Part shown: one piece after another, positions 37,022 to 46,035 of the stretch
How positions within the stretch are numbered: position 1 is the stretch's first letter
Layout of the letters: every line of letters begins with the position of its first letter
Origin: an uncultured Acetatifactor sp.
GTDB taxonomy: Bacteria; Bacillota; Clostridia; Lachnospirales; Lachnospiraceae
Assembly: GCA_944383825.1 (NCBI GenBank)
Contig: CALWRA010000017.1
Coordinates: 1-60,484 of the forward strand
Direction of reading: 5' to 3'
DNA length: 60,484 nucleotides
Position numbers and translations under genes: made by a program
Notes under the pieces: generated by a model
Database searches by the model: none
Seen by the model: only the letters and a program-made list of their open reading frames with translations
What the model was told of the DNA's origin: nothing

Positions 37022-37778
37022 AATTCTTCATCTCCTTTCAGCTGTTCTTTCCGACTACGCAGGGAAGCCGGCCGATACAGGTAACGCAGCCAAAGTCCAT
37101 CCCCCGCAATAGCATGTACGCTTCCCAGCCGGAAAACCGCCGGTTTTCTCGGAGGAAGAAAATCGGCTCTCTCGAAAACAGAAACAGAGGATGTATCGCC
37201 ATCCGCTGCGGGAGCCACTACCAAACTGAGTTCATCCAGCAAATCCTCCTGCAAAAAGGACCAGTTAATCGTTCCTCCGCCTGCAAGCATCAGTCTGTCT
37301 ATGCCAAACAGATTTTTCAGCTTATGGAGGGCCAATCCGCAATCCAACGCTTCCCGGCCGGCGAAGATATAAGAAATATTAAATTCTCTGAGATATTCTA
37401 GATAGGCGGTAGAAGCCCGCTCTGTCAGCACCTCAATGACATGCGCTCTGGCCCTTCCTTTTTTTCGACATAAGCGCTGTTCCAGCCTAAAATACCCTCG
37501 GGATCAACAGAGACAATATAATTTTCCTCCTCACTTACCGCGACATAATCTTCCTTCGGATACCTGCCCATGCTTTTGGGCAGTCCTGAGAGAATTCCGG
37601 CAGAAAATCCCTCCGCCATAGTAGTAGTTCCGTAGAGTATCGCCTGACACTGATAGAATTCTCTGATTCTTCCATACTCTTCCAGAGCCGGCCTTGCCTC
37701 CGGCGTTGACATAAATGCGCCGTCAATTTTTCCATCCAGAGAACAAAACATGTGACAAATCACATAAGGACGTTCCAT
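37018..37778 (-). pseudogene. RibD C-terminal-like (dihydrofolate-reductase-fold) protein, split by a frameshift
   Basis: Two frames together make one protein of about 250 residues. The first runs from the ATG at 37778 (MERPYVICHMFCSLDGKIDG, with GGAGG upstream) and ends at 37425; the second covers 37018-37431 (AHVIEVLTERAS, GGGTINWSFLQ). The join lies at a run of seven A on the minus strand (37459-37465). One extra A would give the continuous reading EKKGRARAHVIEV. The family uses NADPH to reduce pyrimidine or pterin-like substrates. The fault may be a recent mutation, slippage or phase variation, or a sequencing error. Confidence 0.8.
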
Positions 37779-37794
37779 ATTGATACCTCCAAAA

Positions 37795-38787
37795 TCATTG
37801 ATACACCGAAGACATCTCCATATGATCCAGCGCTTCATCCAGCTTTTCCAACTCCTGCTTTGTCAGCTGCACGTCGGCTGCTCCTGCATTCTCTTTCATC
37901 CTTTCTTCCTTTCGCGTTCCCGGAATGGGGACAATCCATGAGTGCTTACACATCATCCACGCCAGAGAGATTTGCGCAGAAGTGGCATTTTTCTGTTTAG
38001 CCAGTCGGTTCAGCAGACTCAGCAACTCCTGATTTTGATCAATGGCCCGATCAGTAAATTGAGGCATGAAAGCGCGATAGTCATATTTTCTGTCAAACAG
38101 CTCCCCTTTACCGTATTTTCCCGTTAAAAACCCATTCGCCATAGGAGAAAAGGCCACCAGCCCTACCCCCAATTCCTCCAGAACCGGAAAAAGCCCTTCA
38201 TAATAACGCGCCATCATGGAATAACGATTCTGCACCGCTGTCACCTGACACACCCTACAAGCACGCCGCAGATATTCCTCATTTGCTTCCGAAACTCCCC
38301 AATGGGTAATCTTCCCCTCCCGAATAAGCTCTGCCATCACCCCCGCCACTTCTTCCGCAGGTATCTTCGGGTCAATGCGGTGTTGAAAATAAAGATCAAT
38401 ATGGTCTGTATTCAGTCGCCTAAGGGAACCCTCCACCGATTTTCTGATCGTTTCCGGGCGGGAATCAGGAACCAGCGGATACGGTATTTTTCCACTTTCT
38501 AAGTCAAACCTCAGACCAAACTTAGTGGAAATCAACACTTTTTGCCGGATGGGCTTCAGCGCCTCCCCAACAAGCTGCTCATTTATATGGGGGTCCTCCG
38601 GTGTACCGTAAACCTCGGCAGTGTCAAAGAAGGTATATCCCAGCTCGGCCGCCCTTCTCAGCAGTCGAACCGCCTCCCTTCCCTCCATAGGCACACCATA
38701 AGCATGGGAAAATCCCATGCACCCCAGACCTATGGCCGAAACCTCTAAATCCTTTCCTAAAACTCTTGTATTCATAAAATCATTCAT
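37795..38787 (-). CDS. Aldo/keto reductase
   Basis: 330 residues, TIM-barrel NADPH-dependent oxidoreductase. Catalytic tetrad: Asp and Tyr in FFDTAEVYG, Lys in KVLISTKFG, His in DLYFQHRID; the nucleotide-binding end is GTRKEERMKENAGA. The start at 38787 (MNDFMNTRVLGKDLEVSAIG) has AAGGAG upstream; Met5 is an alternative. It heads the run of redox genes down to apbE and is preceded by the LysR terminator. Confidence 0.92.
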   Translation of the reverse strand: MNDFMNTRVLGKDLEVSAIGLGCMGFSHAYGVPMEGREAVRLLRRAAELGYTFFDTAEVYGTPEDPHINEQLVGEALKPIRQKVLISTKFGLRFDLESGKIPYPLVPDSRPETIRKSVEGSLRRLNTDHIDLYFQHRIDPKIPAEEVAGVMAELIREGKITHWGVSEANEEYLRRACRVCQVTAVQNRYSMMARYYEGLFPVLEELGVGLVAFSPMANGFLTGKYGKGELFDRKYDYRAFMPQFTDRAIDQNQELLSLLNRLAKQKNATSAQISLAWMMCKHSWIVPIPGTRKEERMKENAGAADVQLTKQELEKLDEALDHMEMSSVYQ

Positions 38788-38913
38788 CTCCTTATGGACG
38801 CCTTACAGTCCTGTATTCTCAATCCGTGCCTGAATATCTTCCAGCAGATCCCCGGAAGAAAAAAACGGCCCTCCCAGCCATTTCAGGCAAATCTTGCTTT
38901 TACAACCATATTA

Positions 38914-38946
38914 TAAAAAAAACGAGACTTCTTAAGAAGTCTCGTT
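38914..38946 (-). terminator. Intrinsic terminator of the LysR gene
   Basis: Perfect stem AACGAGACTTC/GAAGTCTCGTT with a TTAA loop, followed on the minus strand by eight T. It separates the LysR-PII-DUF1538 group from the aldo/keto reductase group. Confidence 0.9.
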
Positions 38947-38981
38947 TCGTTATAAAGTTTATACTTTGAGGTTAACAGTCT

Positions 38982-39872
38982 CTAGATGGCATCATCATAT
39001 ATGTCTATAATATGCTTTCTTGCAAACTGAATAAATTTCTGCGTCGCTCTGGAATAAGTCTGATTTTTTTTCCAGGCAAGAACAGCCCCTGTCTCCAGTC
39101 TGGGTGAAAAGGGGATAAACGACAGACCCGAATATCCGCTGTCAAGCTGAAAGCAAAGAGCGGATCCCACCTGGTGTCTGACCATATTTACCGCGTTCAG
39201 TAAAAGATTATAGGTGGCTGCAATCTCAAGTCCTTCATAGTAATCTCCAAACCAGTTTGACAGCCGGTTTCTTACGTCTTCCCGTTTTACCATTATCAGC
39301 GGAACCCCTGACAGATCCTCCGGAGTAACAAATTCCCTGCCTGCAAGCATACTGTCATCCCTAGTCAAGACTCCCCATTGTTCCTTTTGAGGCATGCGGA
39401 TAAATTCATATTTTCCAATATCCACAGGTTCCACCAAAAGTCCAATATCCAAAAGCCCCTTTTCTATCCGCTCCTTAATGTCATCCGCTGTGGCGCTGAG
39501 AATGTGAAACTCTACAAAAGGATAACGCTTTCTAAACATCGTAATCTGCTCGGAAAGAAACGACATATTTTTGGTTTCCCCGCAGCCTATGGACACTTCT
39601 CCTACAATTTCCTCTTCTTTGTTGGAAAGCTCCCGGCGCGTCTTTTCCACCAGTGAAACAATTTCCTGCGCCCGCCGCTTTAACAGCATTCCCTCCTCCG
39701 TCAAGATAATGCTGTGATTGCTCCGTTGAAACAGCTTTATTCCCAATTCCTGTTCCAGCTGCATGAGCTGGCGAGAAAGGGTGGGCTGTGTCACATGCAG
39801 AAGCTTTGCCGCTCTTGTAATGTTTTCTTCCCTTGCCACCATAAGAAAATATTTTAACACCCGCAGCTCCAT
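38982..39872 (-). CDS. LysR-family transcriptional regulator
   Basis: 296 residues from the ATG at 39872 (MELRVLKYFLMVAREENITR), with GGAGGAG upstream. N-terminal helix-turn-helix AAKLLHVTQPTLSRQLMQLE, then a periplasmic-binding-like effector domain with GEVSIGCGETKN at its start. It follows the PII-like gene by 46 bp on the same strand without a visible terminator, so it may be cotranscribed with DUF1538 and PII. Its targets could equally be the aldo/keto reductase group downstream. Confidence 0.9.
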   Translation of the reverse strand: MELRVLKYFLMVAREENITRAAKLLHVTQPTLSRQLMQLEQELGIKLFQRSNHSIILTEEGMLLKRRAQEIVSLVEKTRRELSNKEEEIVGEVSIGCGETKNMSFLSEQITMFRKRYPFVEFHILSATADDIKERIEKGLLDIGLLVEPVDIGKYEFIRMPQKEQWGVLTRDDSMLAGREFVTPEDLSGVPLIMVKREDVRNRLSNWFGDYYEGLEIAATYNLLLNAVNMVRHQVGSALCFQLDSGYSGLSFIPFSPRLETGAVLAWKKNQTYSRATQKFIQFARKHIIDIYDDAI

Positions 39873-39918
39873 GCCGCTCTCCTCCTCTGTTAGACAAAAT
39901 ATTCTGCCCACGGAAAGC

Positions 39919-40605
39919 CTATGAAAATTTTACATAGTGCTCAATGCCTACACTGCAGATTACCGCCCCCGCCTCCGTCTTTAATCCATGCTTTTTATTA
40001 ATCATCTCCATAATGGCGTTGCGCCGCTCTCCTGCAGCCACAATCGCTATAATTTCCTTTTCAGACTGCACGGAAATCCCGTAAAACTGGCTTGTATCTT
40101 CCGGTCCTGCCCATCTGGCTCTGATCACGGTGCCTCCTCTGGCTCCCGCCTGTCTTGCCGTGTCCATCACATCGTCCGTATGTCCCTGATTCACTGCAAC
40201 CAAAATCAGACTGTGATCTGTGTTCGCTTCCATATCCGCTCCTCCATTTCCTCTCTCCTGCCCGTTTAGCATTAACGTAGCAATCAGACTGTTCAGCCCC
40301 GTAAGAGAAATATCAAATACAATGCCGCTTCCGTAAGTATCATCCTGCAGCTCATTATCCAGTTTATTCAGCAGCCTGTCCGCCTTATCATTTGATGTCA
40401 TGCTGATCAAAATATCCTTTTCAGCACTTCCGATGCCCAGGACATCCAACAGATCCGATGAGGCAGTTCCCCTTCCCATGCATTGATAGCTGCAGAATAT
40501 CCCCTGCTGTGTGTAGAGCTTTGCCAGAGTCTTCCCCTTTCCCCTCTCGGCAAAGGTTATAATCAGTTTCAAGCTTTTTTTATCGGCCATATTGTTTCCA
40601 CTCAC
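39919..40605 (-). CDS. Double PII-like signalling protein
   Basis: 228 residues with two PII-type ferredoxin-like domains: about 8-110 (SLKLIITFAERGKGKTLAKL, GRGTASSDLLDVLGIG) and about 130-228 (SLILVAVNQGHTDDVMDTAR, GARGGTVIRARWAG, then SEKEIIAIVAAGERRNAIM). PII proteins bind nucleotides and dock on transporters. Fused double PII proteins next to DUF1538 membrane proteins are known from gene context. It begins 5 bp after the DUF1538 gene. It probably senses a nucleotide and gates the transporter; the ligand is unknown. Confidence 0.75.
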   Translation of the reverse strand: MSGNNMADKKSLKLIITFAERGKGKTLAKLYTQQGIFCSYQCMGRGTASSDLLDVLGIGSAEKDILISMTSNDKADRLLNKLDNELQDDTYGSGIVFDISLTGLNSLIATLMLNGQERGNGGADMEANTDHSLILVAVNQGHTDDVMDTARQAGARGGTVIRARWAGPEDTSQFYGISVQSEKEIIAIVAAGERRNAIMEMINKKHGLKTEAGAVICSVGIEHYVKFS

Positions 40606-40610
40606 CTCCG

Positions 40611-42131
40611 TTAATCAAAATAAACAATACTGTCCTCCACCTCTTTCAGCTGCATAATCAGCTTACGCTTACGGATCCGTTTGCGGATATTGTCCGCCAG
40701 CCCCAGCATCTGAATGGTAAGAAGCGGCGTCATGGCAACCATAGCCACAATGCCGAAAGCGTCAGTGAGCACGTTTCCGCCCGCCGCCTCACAGGCCCCC
40801 ATTGCCAGCGGCAGAAGGAAGGTAGTGGTCATAGGACCGCTGGCTACTCCGCCGGAGTCAAATGCTATACCTGTAAAGATCTGGGGAACGAAGAAGGTCA
40901 TTGTGAGAGAAATGGCATAGCCGGGAACCAGAAACCACATGATATTCAATCCCGTTAAAATACGCAGCATGGCAATTCCTACGGAAAAGGCAATCCCTAT
41001 GGATAAGCTGTGCCCAATGGCTTTCTGGGTAATGGAACCGTTTGTCACATCCTGAACCTGTCTGGTAAGCACCTGAACTGCCGGTTCCGCCTTTACGATA
41101 AAATAGCCGATCACCATTCCAATGGGAATCAGCACCCAGGACTGGCTGCCTCCTGCAAGAGATGAGCCGATGTACTGTCCTGCTGGCATGAATCCCACGT
41201 TTACCCCCGTCAAAAACAACACCAGTCCCACATAACTGTACAAAAATCCCGAAAAAATCCTGAGCAGCTGCCTGCTGTGAAACCTTCGGAAGATGCACTG
41301 AAATACGATGAACAGGCCCGCTATAGGCACCAGCGCCACTGCCACTTCCTCCATGTAGGTAGGGAATGCCCTGGCAAATTCCATAGCTACTTCCTTAGTG
41401 CTTCCCAACTCCTCAATATTTACCATGGAATAGACAGCATCCTCCGGACTGTAGCAGATTCCCAGAATCATCACGGATAGTATGGGGCCAATACTGCAGA
41501 TAGCAGTCAGACCGAAGCTGTCGCTGCTGGAGTTTTTATCGCTTCGCACAGAAGCCATACCAATACCGAGAGCCATGATAAAGGGAACTGTTACAGGCCC
41601 CGTGGTTACTCCTCCGGAGTCAAAGGAAACCGGAATAAAATCCGCCGGTGTGAAGAAAGTCAGCAGGAAAACAATCGCGTAGAAGAAAAGTAAAATGAAT
41701 GAGATTGGAATCTTAAAGAGCATTCTGACCTGGGAAACCACAAGGAATAATCCCACCCCGATGGCTACCGTCCAGACTAACACCAAATTGGGAATGGAGG
41801 GAACCTGTTCAGCCAAAACCTGCAGGTCTGGCTCTGCAATGGTGATCACAACTCCCAGTACAAAGCAAATCACCAAAGGGAGCACAATCCTCTTAGCTTT
41901 GGAAAGCTCCGCTCCGATACCCTCCCCCATAGGGATCATGGACATATCCACTCCCAAGGTAAAAAAACCCATTCCAACAATTAGAAGCACTGCCCCAAAC
42001 AGAAAAAGCATCATAGTCCCCGGCGTAAGCGGGGCAATTGTTATGGTAAGCAGGAAAACGATGATTGTGATTGGAAGAACTGAAGTGATAGATTCGTAAA
42101 CTTTTTCTCGTAATAATTCATTGTGCAGCAA
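40611..42131 (-). CDS. DUF1538 membrane protein (putative transporter)
   Basis: 506 residues, 12 or so membrane helices arranged as a direct internal duplication. FDSGGVTTGPVTVPF (from about 170) repeats as FDSGGVASGPMTTTF (about 420), AEPDLQVLAEQV as AEPAVQVLTRQV, and GVDMSMIPMGEGIG as GVNVGFMPAGQYIG. The start is TTG at 42131, with AAGGAG 8 nt upstream and no ATG in frame nearby. The repeated DSGG motifs in helices suggest an ion or substrate site. The PII-like gene follows directly. Substrate unknown. Confidence 0.85.
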   Translation of the reverse strand: MLHNELLREKVYESITSVLPITIIVFLLTITIAPLTPGTMMLFLFGAVLLIVGMGFFTLGVDMSMIPMGEGIGAELSKAKRIVLPLVICFVLGVVITIAEPDLQVLAEQVPSIPNLVLVWTVAIGVGLFLVVSQVRMLFKIPISFILLFFYAIVFLLTFFTPADFIPVSFDSGGVTTGPVTVPFIMALGIGMASVRSDKNSSSDSFGLTAICSIGPILSVMILGICYSPEDAVYSMVNIEELGSTKEVAMEFARAFPTYMEEVAVALVPIAGLFIVFQCIFRRFHSRQLLRIFSGFLYSYVGLVLFLTGVNVGFMPAGQYIGSSLAGGSQSWVLIPIGMVIGYFIVKAEPAVQVLTRQVQDVTNGSITQKAIGHSLSIGIAFSVGIAMLRILTGLNIMWFLVPGYAISLTMTFFVPQIFTGIAFDSGGVASGPMTTTFLLPLAMGACEAAGGNVLTDAFGIVAMVAMTPLLTIQMLGLADNIRKRIRKRKLIMQLKEVEDSIVYFD

Positions 42132-42741
42132 TATTTCTACTCCTTCTATACTGTATTTAGGTTATTTGCCGTTCAAAGAGGAAACCTATAAACCCCTTGC
42201 CCCGCCCCCTCAGTAAAAAAGCAGGGGGACGGTTTTCCCATCTCTCTGCACCTTCGCACATATTTATAGTACTATGAATAGGCTGAAAAATCAAATAAAA
42301 ATCCCTGAAAATTTTTATTATATATTACCAAGGGGAGGATTTTTCTCCCAGCGGCTTTTCTTTTTCTCTATTTGCTATAATACTAAAATCACACCGGAAT
42401 TCTCAAACTCTTTGCTTCCTCTCACTTATTGTCTCTCTAAAAAAGACGGTATTTGCTTTTTCCCAATAAAAACCACAAAAAGATTGCAGCGCCAAAACGC
42501 TGCAATCAATACTACAAAACAGACTCCTATACAGCGAATTGCCGATAGAGCAGCCAGTTTTCCGGTGCCTGTTACCCTGCTCACCGCAATTTTAGCCTAT
42601 ATGTTCACCGGAAACGAATGCCCGCATTACCCATCTGCGGCAATAAGAAAACAGACGCTGGAGGGCGTAGCAATGGAAACATGGGAAGCGATATTTTCGG
42701 CAGCAAAACACCGTTCTATTATGTCACAGGATTAATTTCCA
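42132..42741. other. 610-bp intergenic region upstream of DUF1538
   Basis: I see no supportable gene. A GC-rich hairpin (CCCCCT/AGGGGG, 42203-42228) lies in the presumed leader of DUF1538, and a terminator at 42470-42507 faces the minus strand. A plus-strand frame (42274-42735) has no ribosome site and an unlike-protein composition. The stretch 42540-42735 could be remnant coding sequence, but no family is recognisable. Confidence 0.4.
42470..42507 (-). terminator. Terminator, minus strand, downstream of the MFS gene
   Basis: Perfect 10-bp stem GATTGCAGCG/CGCTGCAATC with a TTTTGG loop, followed on the minus strand by CTTTTTGTGGTTTTT. It would end transcripts from the MFS gene after a 240-nt 3' region. 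Confidence 0.75.
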
Positions 42742-44022
42742 TCACTCTCTTCCGGATGAGCTGTAAACGCATTCCTCTTCCCGCTGTGGGCTTCTGGCCT
42801 TGACCGCCATTCCGAAGAACACCATCCCGATGGCAAACAGCACTGCAATCATACCTACGCCTTTGTTAATGTCGCCGGTAATCTGAGACATAACGCTGAC
42901 AATAGTGGTTCCAAAAAAGGAAGCTCCTTTGCCGCAGATATCCATAAGGCCAAAATATTCTCCTGACTGGCTGGCTGGAATGATTTGAGTAAAATAGGAT
43001 CTGGACAGAGCCTGTATACCGCCCTGGAACATTCCCACCAGCACGGCAAGAATCCAAAACTGCGTCTGATTGGACAAGAACATGGCGAAAACGGCAATGC
43101 CGAAATAGGCTACAATACATACTGCAATCAGCTTGTAGGTCTGAATCTTCCTGGCCAGTCTCCCGAACAAAATGGCAAAGGGAAAAGCCACTATCTGAGT
43201 CACCAGAAGAGCCAGCAAAAGTCCGGTGCTGTCAAACCCCAAGGCTGAGCCATACGCCGTGGCCATATCGATAATGGTATATACGCCGTCAATGTAAAAG
43301 AAAAACGCCAGAAGAAAAAGGAAAATCTTTTTTTCCTTTTTAACACTGAGCAGGGTTTTTCCAATTCGCCGGAAGCTCTCTCTTACCGCATTCTTTTTTC
43401 TTTCCACATAATTCTTCTGTTTGTATGTTCTTAAAAGCGGAACCGTCATTCCGATCCACCACACCGCCACCACGCCGAAGGCAAGCGCCATAGCCATCTC
43501 CATAGAGAGCCCCAGAGGTTCTGCCCCCAATACAAGTCCCAGACAGATTACAAAGGGAATGCAGCTTCCAATGTATCCCCAGGCATAGCCCTGCGAGGAA
43601 ACGCCGTCCAATCTTTCCCTGTCCGTTACATCCGGCAGCATAGAATCATAAAAAATCAGACTTCCTGAATATCCCACTCTGGCAATCACGAAAATCACCA
43701 GAAATGCAAGCCAGTGCTTTGCCAGGCCCAAGCCGACGCATCCAAAAGCCCCCACCAGCAAAAAAACAAGAAATATTGGCTTTTTAAATCCCTTCGTATC
43801 TGCAAGTGTGCCGAATACCGGTCCAAGCAACGCCACCGCCAGTGTGGCTATGGACGCCGCATACCCCCAGTAGGCCAGATAGTCTACTGAGGAAACCCCT
43901 GCATTGTCTGCAAGATAATTAAAATAAATGGGCATAATGGTGGAAATCAGAAGGGTAAAAGCGGAATTCCCCACATCATATAAAATCCAGCTCTTCTCTT
44001 CCTTTGTCATCTGAAATTTCAT
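42742..44022 (-). CDS. MFS transporter, UMF1 (ATG22-like) family
   Basis: 426 residues, 12 membrane helices. N-terminal WILYDVGNSAFTLLISTIMP is characteristic of this family, as is GFKKPIFLVFLLVGAFGCVG following the helix 2-3 loop. The substrate is unknown; relatives in fungi export amino acids from the vacuole. It is followed on its 3' side by a terminator and preceded by the phospholipase-like gene with 55 bp between them. Confidence 0.85.
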   Translation of the reverse strand: MKFQMTKEEKSWILYDVGNSAFTLLISTIMPIYFNYLADNAGVSSVDYLAYWGYAASIATLAVALLGPVFGTLADTKGFKKPIFLVFLLVGAFGCVGLGLAKHWLAFLVIFVIARVGYSGSLIFYDSMLPDVTDRERLDGVSSQGYAWGYIGSCIPFVICLGLVLGAEPLGLSMEMAMALAFGVVAVWWIGMTVPLLRTYKQKNYVERKKNAVRESFRRIGKTLLSVKKEKKIFLFLLAFFFYIDGVYTIIDMATAYGSALGFDSTGLLLALLVTQIVAFPFAILFGRLARKIQTYKLIAVCIVAYFGIAVFAMFLSNQTQFWILAVLVGMFQGGIQALSRSYFTQIIPASQSGEYFGLMDICGKGASFFGTTIVSVMSQITGDINKGVGMIAVLFAIGMVFFGMAVKARSPQREEECVYSSSGRE

Positions 44023-44077
44023 TCCTTACTCCTCCCTGATCTTCGATTCTTCCTTCTCTCAAAGCCGTACCTTCCGA

Positions 44078-44980
44078 TTACACAGCCCGTCTTCTTCTCT
44101 TTTTGCGTGCCTGTTTCTTCTGCCCCGCATCCGAAGCATTCTTCCGCACCGCCTCCCGCTCTTCTTCCCCCTCGCCCTCCGGCATTTCAGCGTCAAAGGT
44201 TCTGTAATATATGGCAGAAAGCCTGGTTTCTCCCATAAGGAAACGACCGTATTCCCCAATCAGCTCCACTGCCAGCTTTTCTGCCCGCCCATATAAGGTT
44301 GTAAGCTTCTTCGTGGTTTCAACGCACCTTTCACTCCTTTTATAATTGATAATCAGCCCCTGCATTTTTTCATAATTTCCGGATATTTTCAATACGGCAT
44401 AAATCAAACCTCTTTTTATAGGAGAGGGCGCTGTCAGAAGATTATTATAAAATACCATTCCTTTCAGCGCCTTTAGCGCCTGCTTAGCGGTTATTTCCGG
44501 AAAAAATTCCTGAATAATCTCTGCGTTTTCAGGGGAAGCAGCTATATGCTCCGCCATTTTCTGTCTCACAGGATTTTTCCCGTCCCTTACCAACAATTCC
44601 CTGTCAAATTCCGATTCAATTTCCGTGTGAGATGCAGTTTTCTCCCCCACTTTCTTATTGATATATCCGTGGCATGTCACATCGAGGGCAAAATGGCAGA
44701 TAAATCCATAGGCATAGGCCAGATATGCTTCCTTGTTCGGATGAGACTCTATCACCTGGGCTGCCCTTGTAAAAAAGTATCTCCCCGGTTTCTCGTGAAG
44801 CCTGTAGCCAACTCTGTTCACTGGATCCGCCGTTACAGGCTTATAATAAAAGAGGAGGTCCGGTCCGTGAAGGCCGATGAAATACAGCTCCTGATATTTT
44901 TCAATAATCTCCTTTTCTCTTTTTCCCACATCATTTTTCACTTCCATACCCATTCTATAGTGAGCATACATTCCCGGCAT
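44078..44980 (-). CDS. Zinc-dependent phospholipase C-like protein
   Basis: 300 residues from the ATG at 44980 (MPGMYAHYRMG), with AAGGAGAAG upstream; an ATG at 45013 is less well placed. The helical PF00882-type domain shows expected metal-site segments: MYAHYRMG, GLHGPDLLFYY and GFICHFALDVTCHGYI, the last with a His-x3-Asp-x3-His pattern. No signal peptide is visible, so it may act inside the cell. The C-terminus is a highly basic tail (KKQARKKRRRRAV). Substrate unproven. Confidence 0.75.
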   Translation of the reverse strand: MPGMYAHYRMGMEVKNDVGKREKEIIEKYQELYFIGLHGPDLLFYYKPVTADPVNRVGYRLHEKPGRYFFTRAAQVIESHPNKEAYLAYAYGFICHFALDVTCHGYINKKVGEKTASHTEIESEFDRELLVRDGKNPVRQKMAEHIAASPENAEIIQEFFPEITAKQALKALKGMVFYNNLLTAPSPIKRGLIYAVLKISGNYEKMQGLIINYKRSERCVETTKKLTTLYGRAEKLAVELIGEYGRFLMGETRLSAIYYRTFDAEMPEGEGEEEREAVRKNASDAGQKKQARKKRRRRAV

Positions 44981-45153
44981 AAGCTTCTCCTTATTGGACT
45001 CAATGATAAGCAAGGCCGGATATTGTCATCCAGCCCTGCATTTTTCGTTCTAATCTTTATTTTATCATTTTTATCATGGAATACAATCAGAATTCTGTGA
45101 AATTTAGCTAAGATTCAGGTAAAATTTTCAGCTTATGCCAGCCCTGCGCGCGG

Positions 45154-45906
45154 TCAAGACAATATGTTGCCATCCAGCGATATGGTCACCACCTGCCATG
45201 GAATAAACTTTCCGCTGTTTTTCAACGCATTCACTGCCGCATGCTCAATTCCCCCACAGCAGGGTACCTCCATTCTCACTATGGTAAGGCTCTTTATATT
45301 GTTCCTGCTGATAATTTCCGTAAGCTTTTCTGTGTAATCTCCCTCATCCAGCTTGGGACAGCCGATCAGAACCACCTTTCCGCGGATGAAATCGTTGTGA
45401 AAACTTCCATAGGCATATGCTGAACAGTCTGCGGCAATCAGCAGATGGGCGTCTTGAAAATAAGGGGCGTTCACAGGAGCCAGTTTGATCTGTACCGGCC
45501 ATTGCCTAAGCTCTGAGACGGAAAGCTCCCTCTGATTCTGTACTGCTGCGCCTGCTCCCGGTCTTTCCCGTCCATCTGCACAGCTTTCTGGTATGTCCTC
45601 CTTCTTAATCTGTCTGGACATAGCTCCCGGGCAGCCGCAGGGAAGACTCATTCCCTGCTCCTTCATCTTTTTCTCCTTGTTTTTCATTACGGCCGCCTCA
45701 TCGTATGCCGCCGCCTCCCTATGGACAAAGGAGATAGCGCCTACAGGACAAGCCGGAAGACAGTCGCCCAGGCCATCGCAGTAGTCGTCCCGCAGCAGCT
45801 TTGCCTTTCCGTTCACCATGCCTATCGCTCCCTCATGGCATGCCTTTGCACAAAGTCCGCAGCCATTACATTTTTCCTCATCTATCTGAATAATTTTACG
45901 CAACAT
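45154..45906 (-). CDS. Ferredoxin-like 4Fe-4S protein
   Basis: 250 residues. The N-terminal two-cluster ferredoxin domain has CNGCGLCAKACHEGAIGMVN and CDGLGDCLPACPVGA (about 14-60). A central CGCPG motif and a C-terminal Cys pair (VPCCGG) could carry another cluster. Similar proteins are frequent in Clostridia, role unknown; electron transfer is inferred. It is divergent from crp1 and has a Crp/Fnr-type operator at about -41 of its promoter, so it is probably an activated target of that regulator. Confidence 0.8.
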   Translation of the reverse strand: MLRKIIQIDEEKCNGCGLCAKACHEGAIGMVNGKAKLLRDDYCDGLGDCLPACPVGAISFVHREAAAYDEAAVMKNKEKKMKEQGMSLPCGCPGAMSRQIKKEDIPESCADGRERPGAGAAVQNQRELSVSELRQWPVQIKLAPVNAPYFQDAHLLIAADCSAYAYGSFHNDFIRGKVVLIGCPKLDEGDYTEKLTEIISRNNIKSLTIVRMEVPCCGGIEHAAVNALKNSGKFIPWQVVTISLDGNILS

Positions 45907-45935
45907 TCTGTATCCTCCTTATGAAATCTCTTGTC

Positions 45936-45964
45936 TTGACTTTGTAAAAACAGTATATTATGCT
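45936..45964 (+). promoter_or_regulatory. Promoter of the first Crp/Fnr gene, overlapping a divergent -10
   Basis: Plus strand: TTGACT (45936-45941), 17-bp spacer, TATGCT (45959-45964). On the minus strand TATACT (45952-45957) is the -10 of the ferredoxin-like gene, without a good -35. The two promoters interleave. Confidence 0.6.
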
Positions 45965-45978
45965 TTTTCCAAAAAGTA

Positions 45979-45994
45979 TGTTGTTAAAACAACA
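45979..45994. promoter_or_regulatory. Crp/Fnr-type operator, module 1
   Basis: Perfect 16-bp palindrome TGTTGTTAAAACAACA. Its core GTTGT-N4-ACAAC is repeated in module 2 at 50599-50612. It is centred about 41 bp upstream of the predicted ferredoxin-gene start (class II activation distance) and about 16 bp downstream of the crp1 start. Confidence 0.65.
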
Positions 45995-46035
45995 AAATAT
46001 AAAAAAGCCGATAAATCGGCAGAATGAGAGGAAAA

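Noticed and set aside
42274..42735. Plus-strand frame of 153 codons
   Set aside because: No ribosome site, odd composition, overlaps a minus-strand terminator hairpin; only remnant coding is possible.
46007..46020. GCCGAT/ATCGGC hairpin before crp1 as a terminator
   Set aside because: Its T-run faces the minus strand, where no transcript is expected, and the stem is only 6 bp; a role in the crp1 leader cannot be judged.
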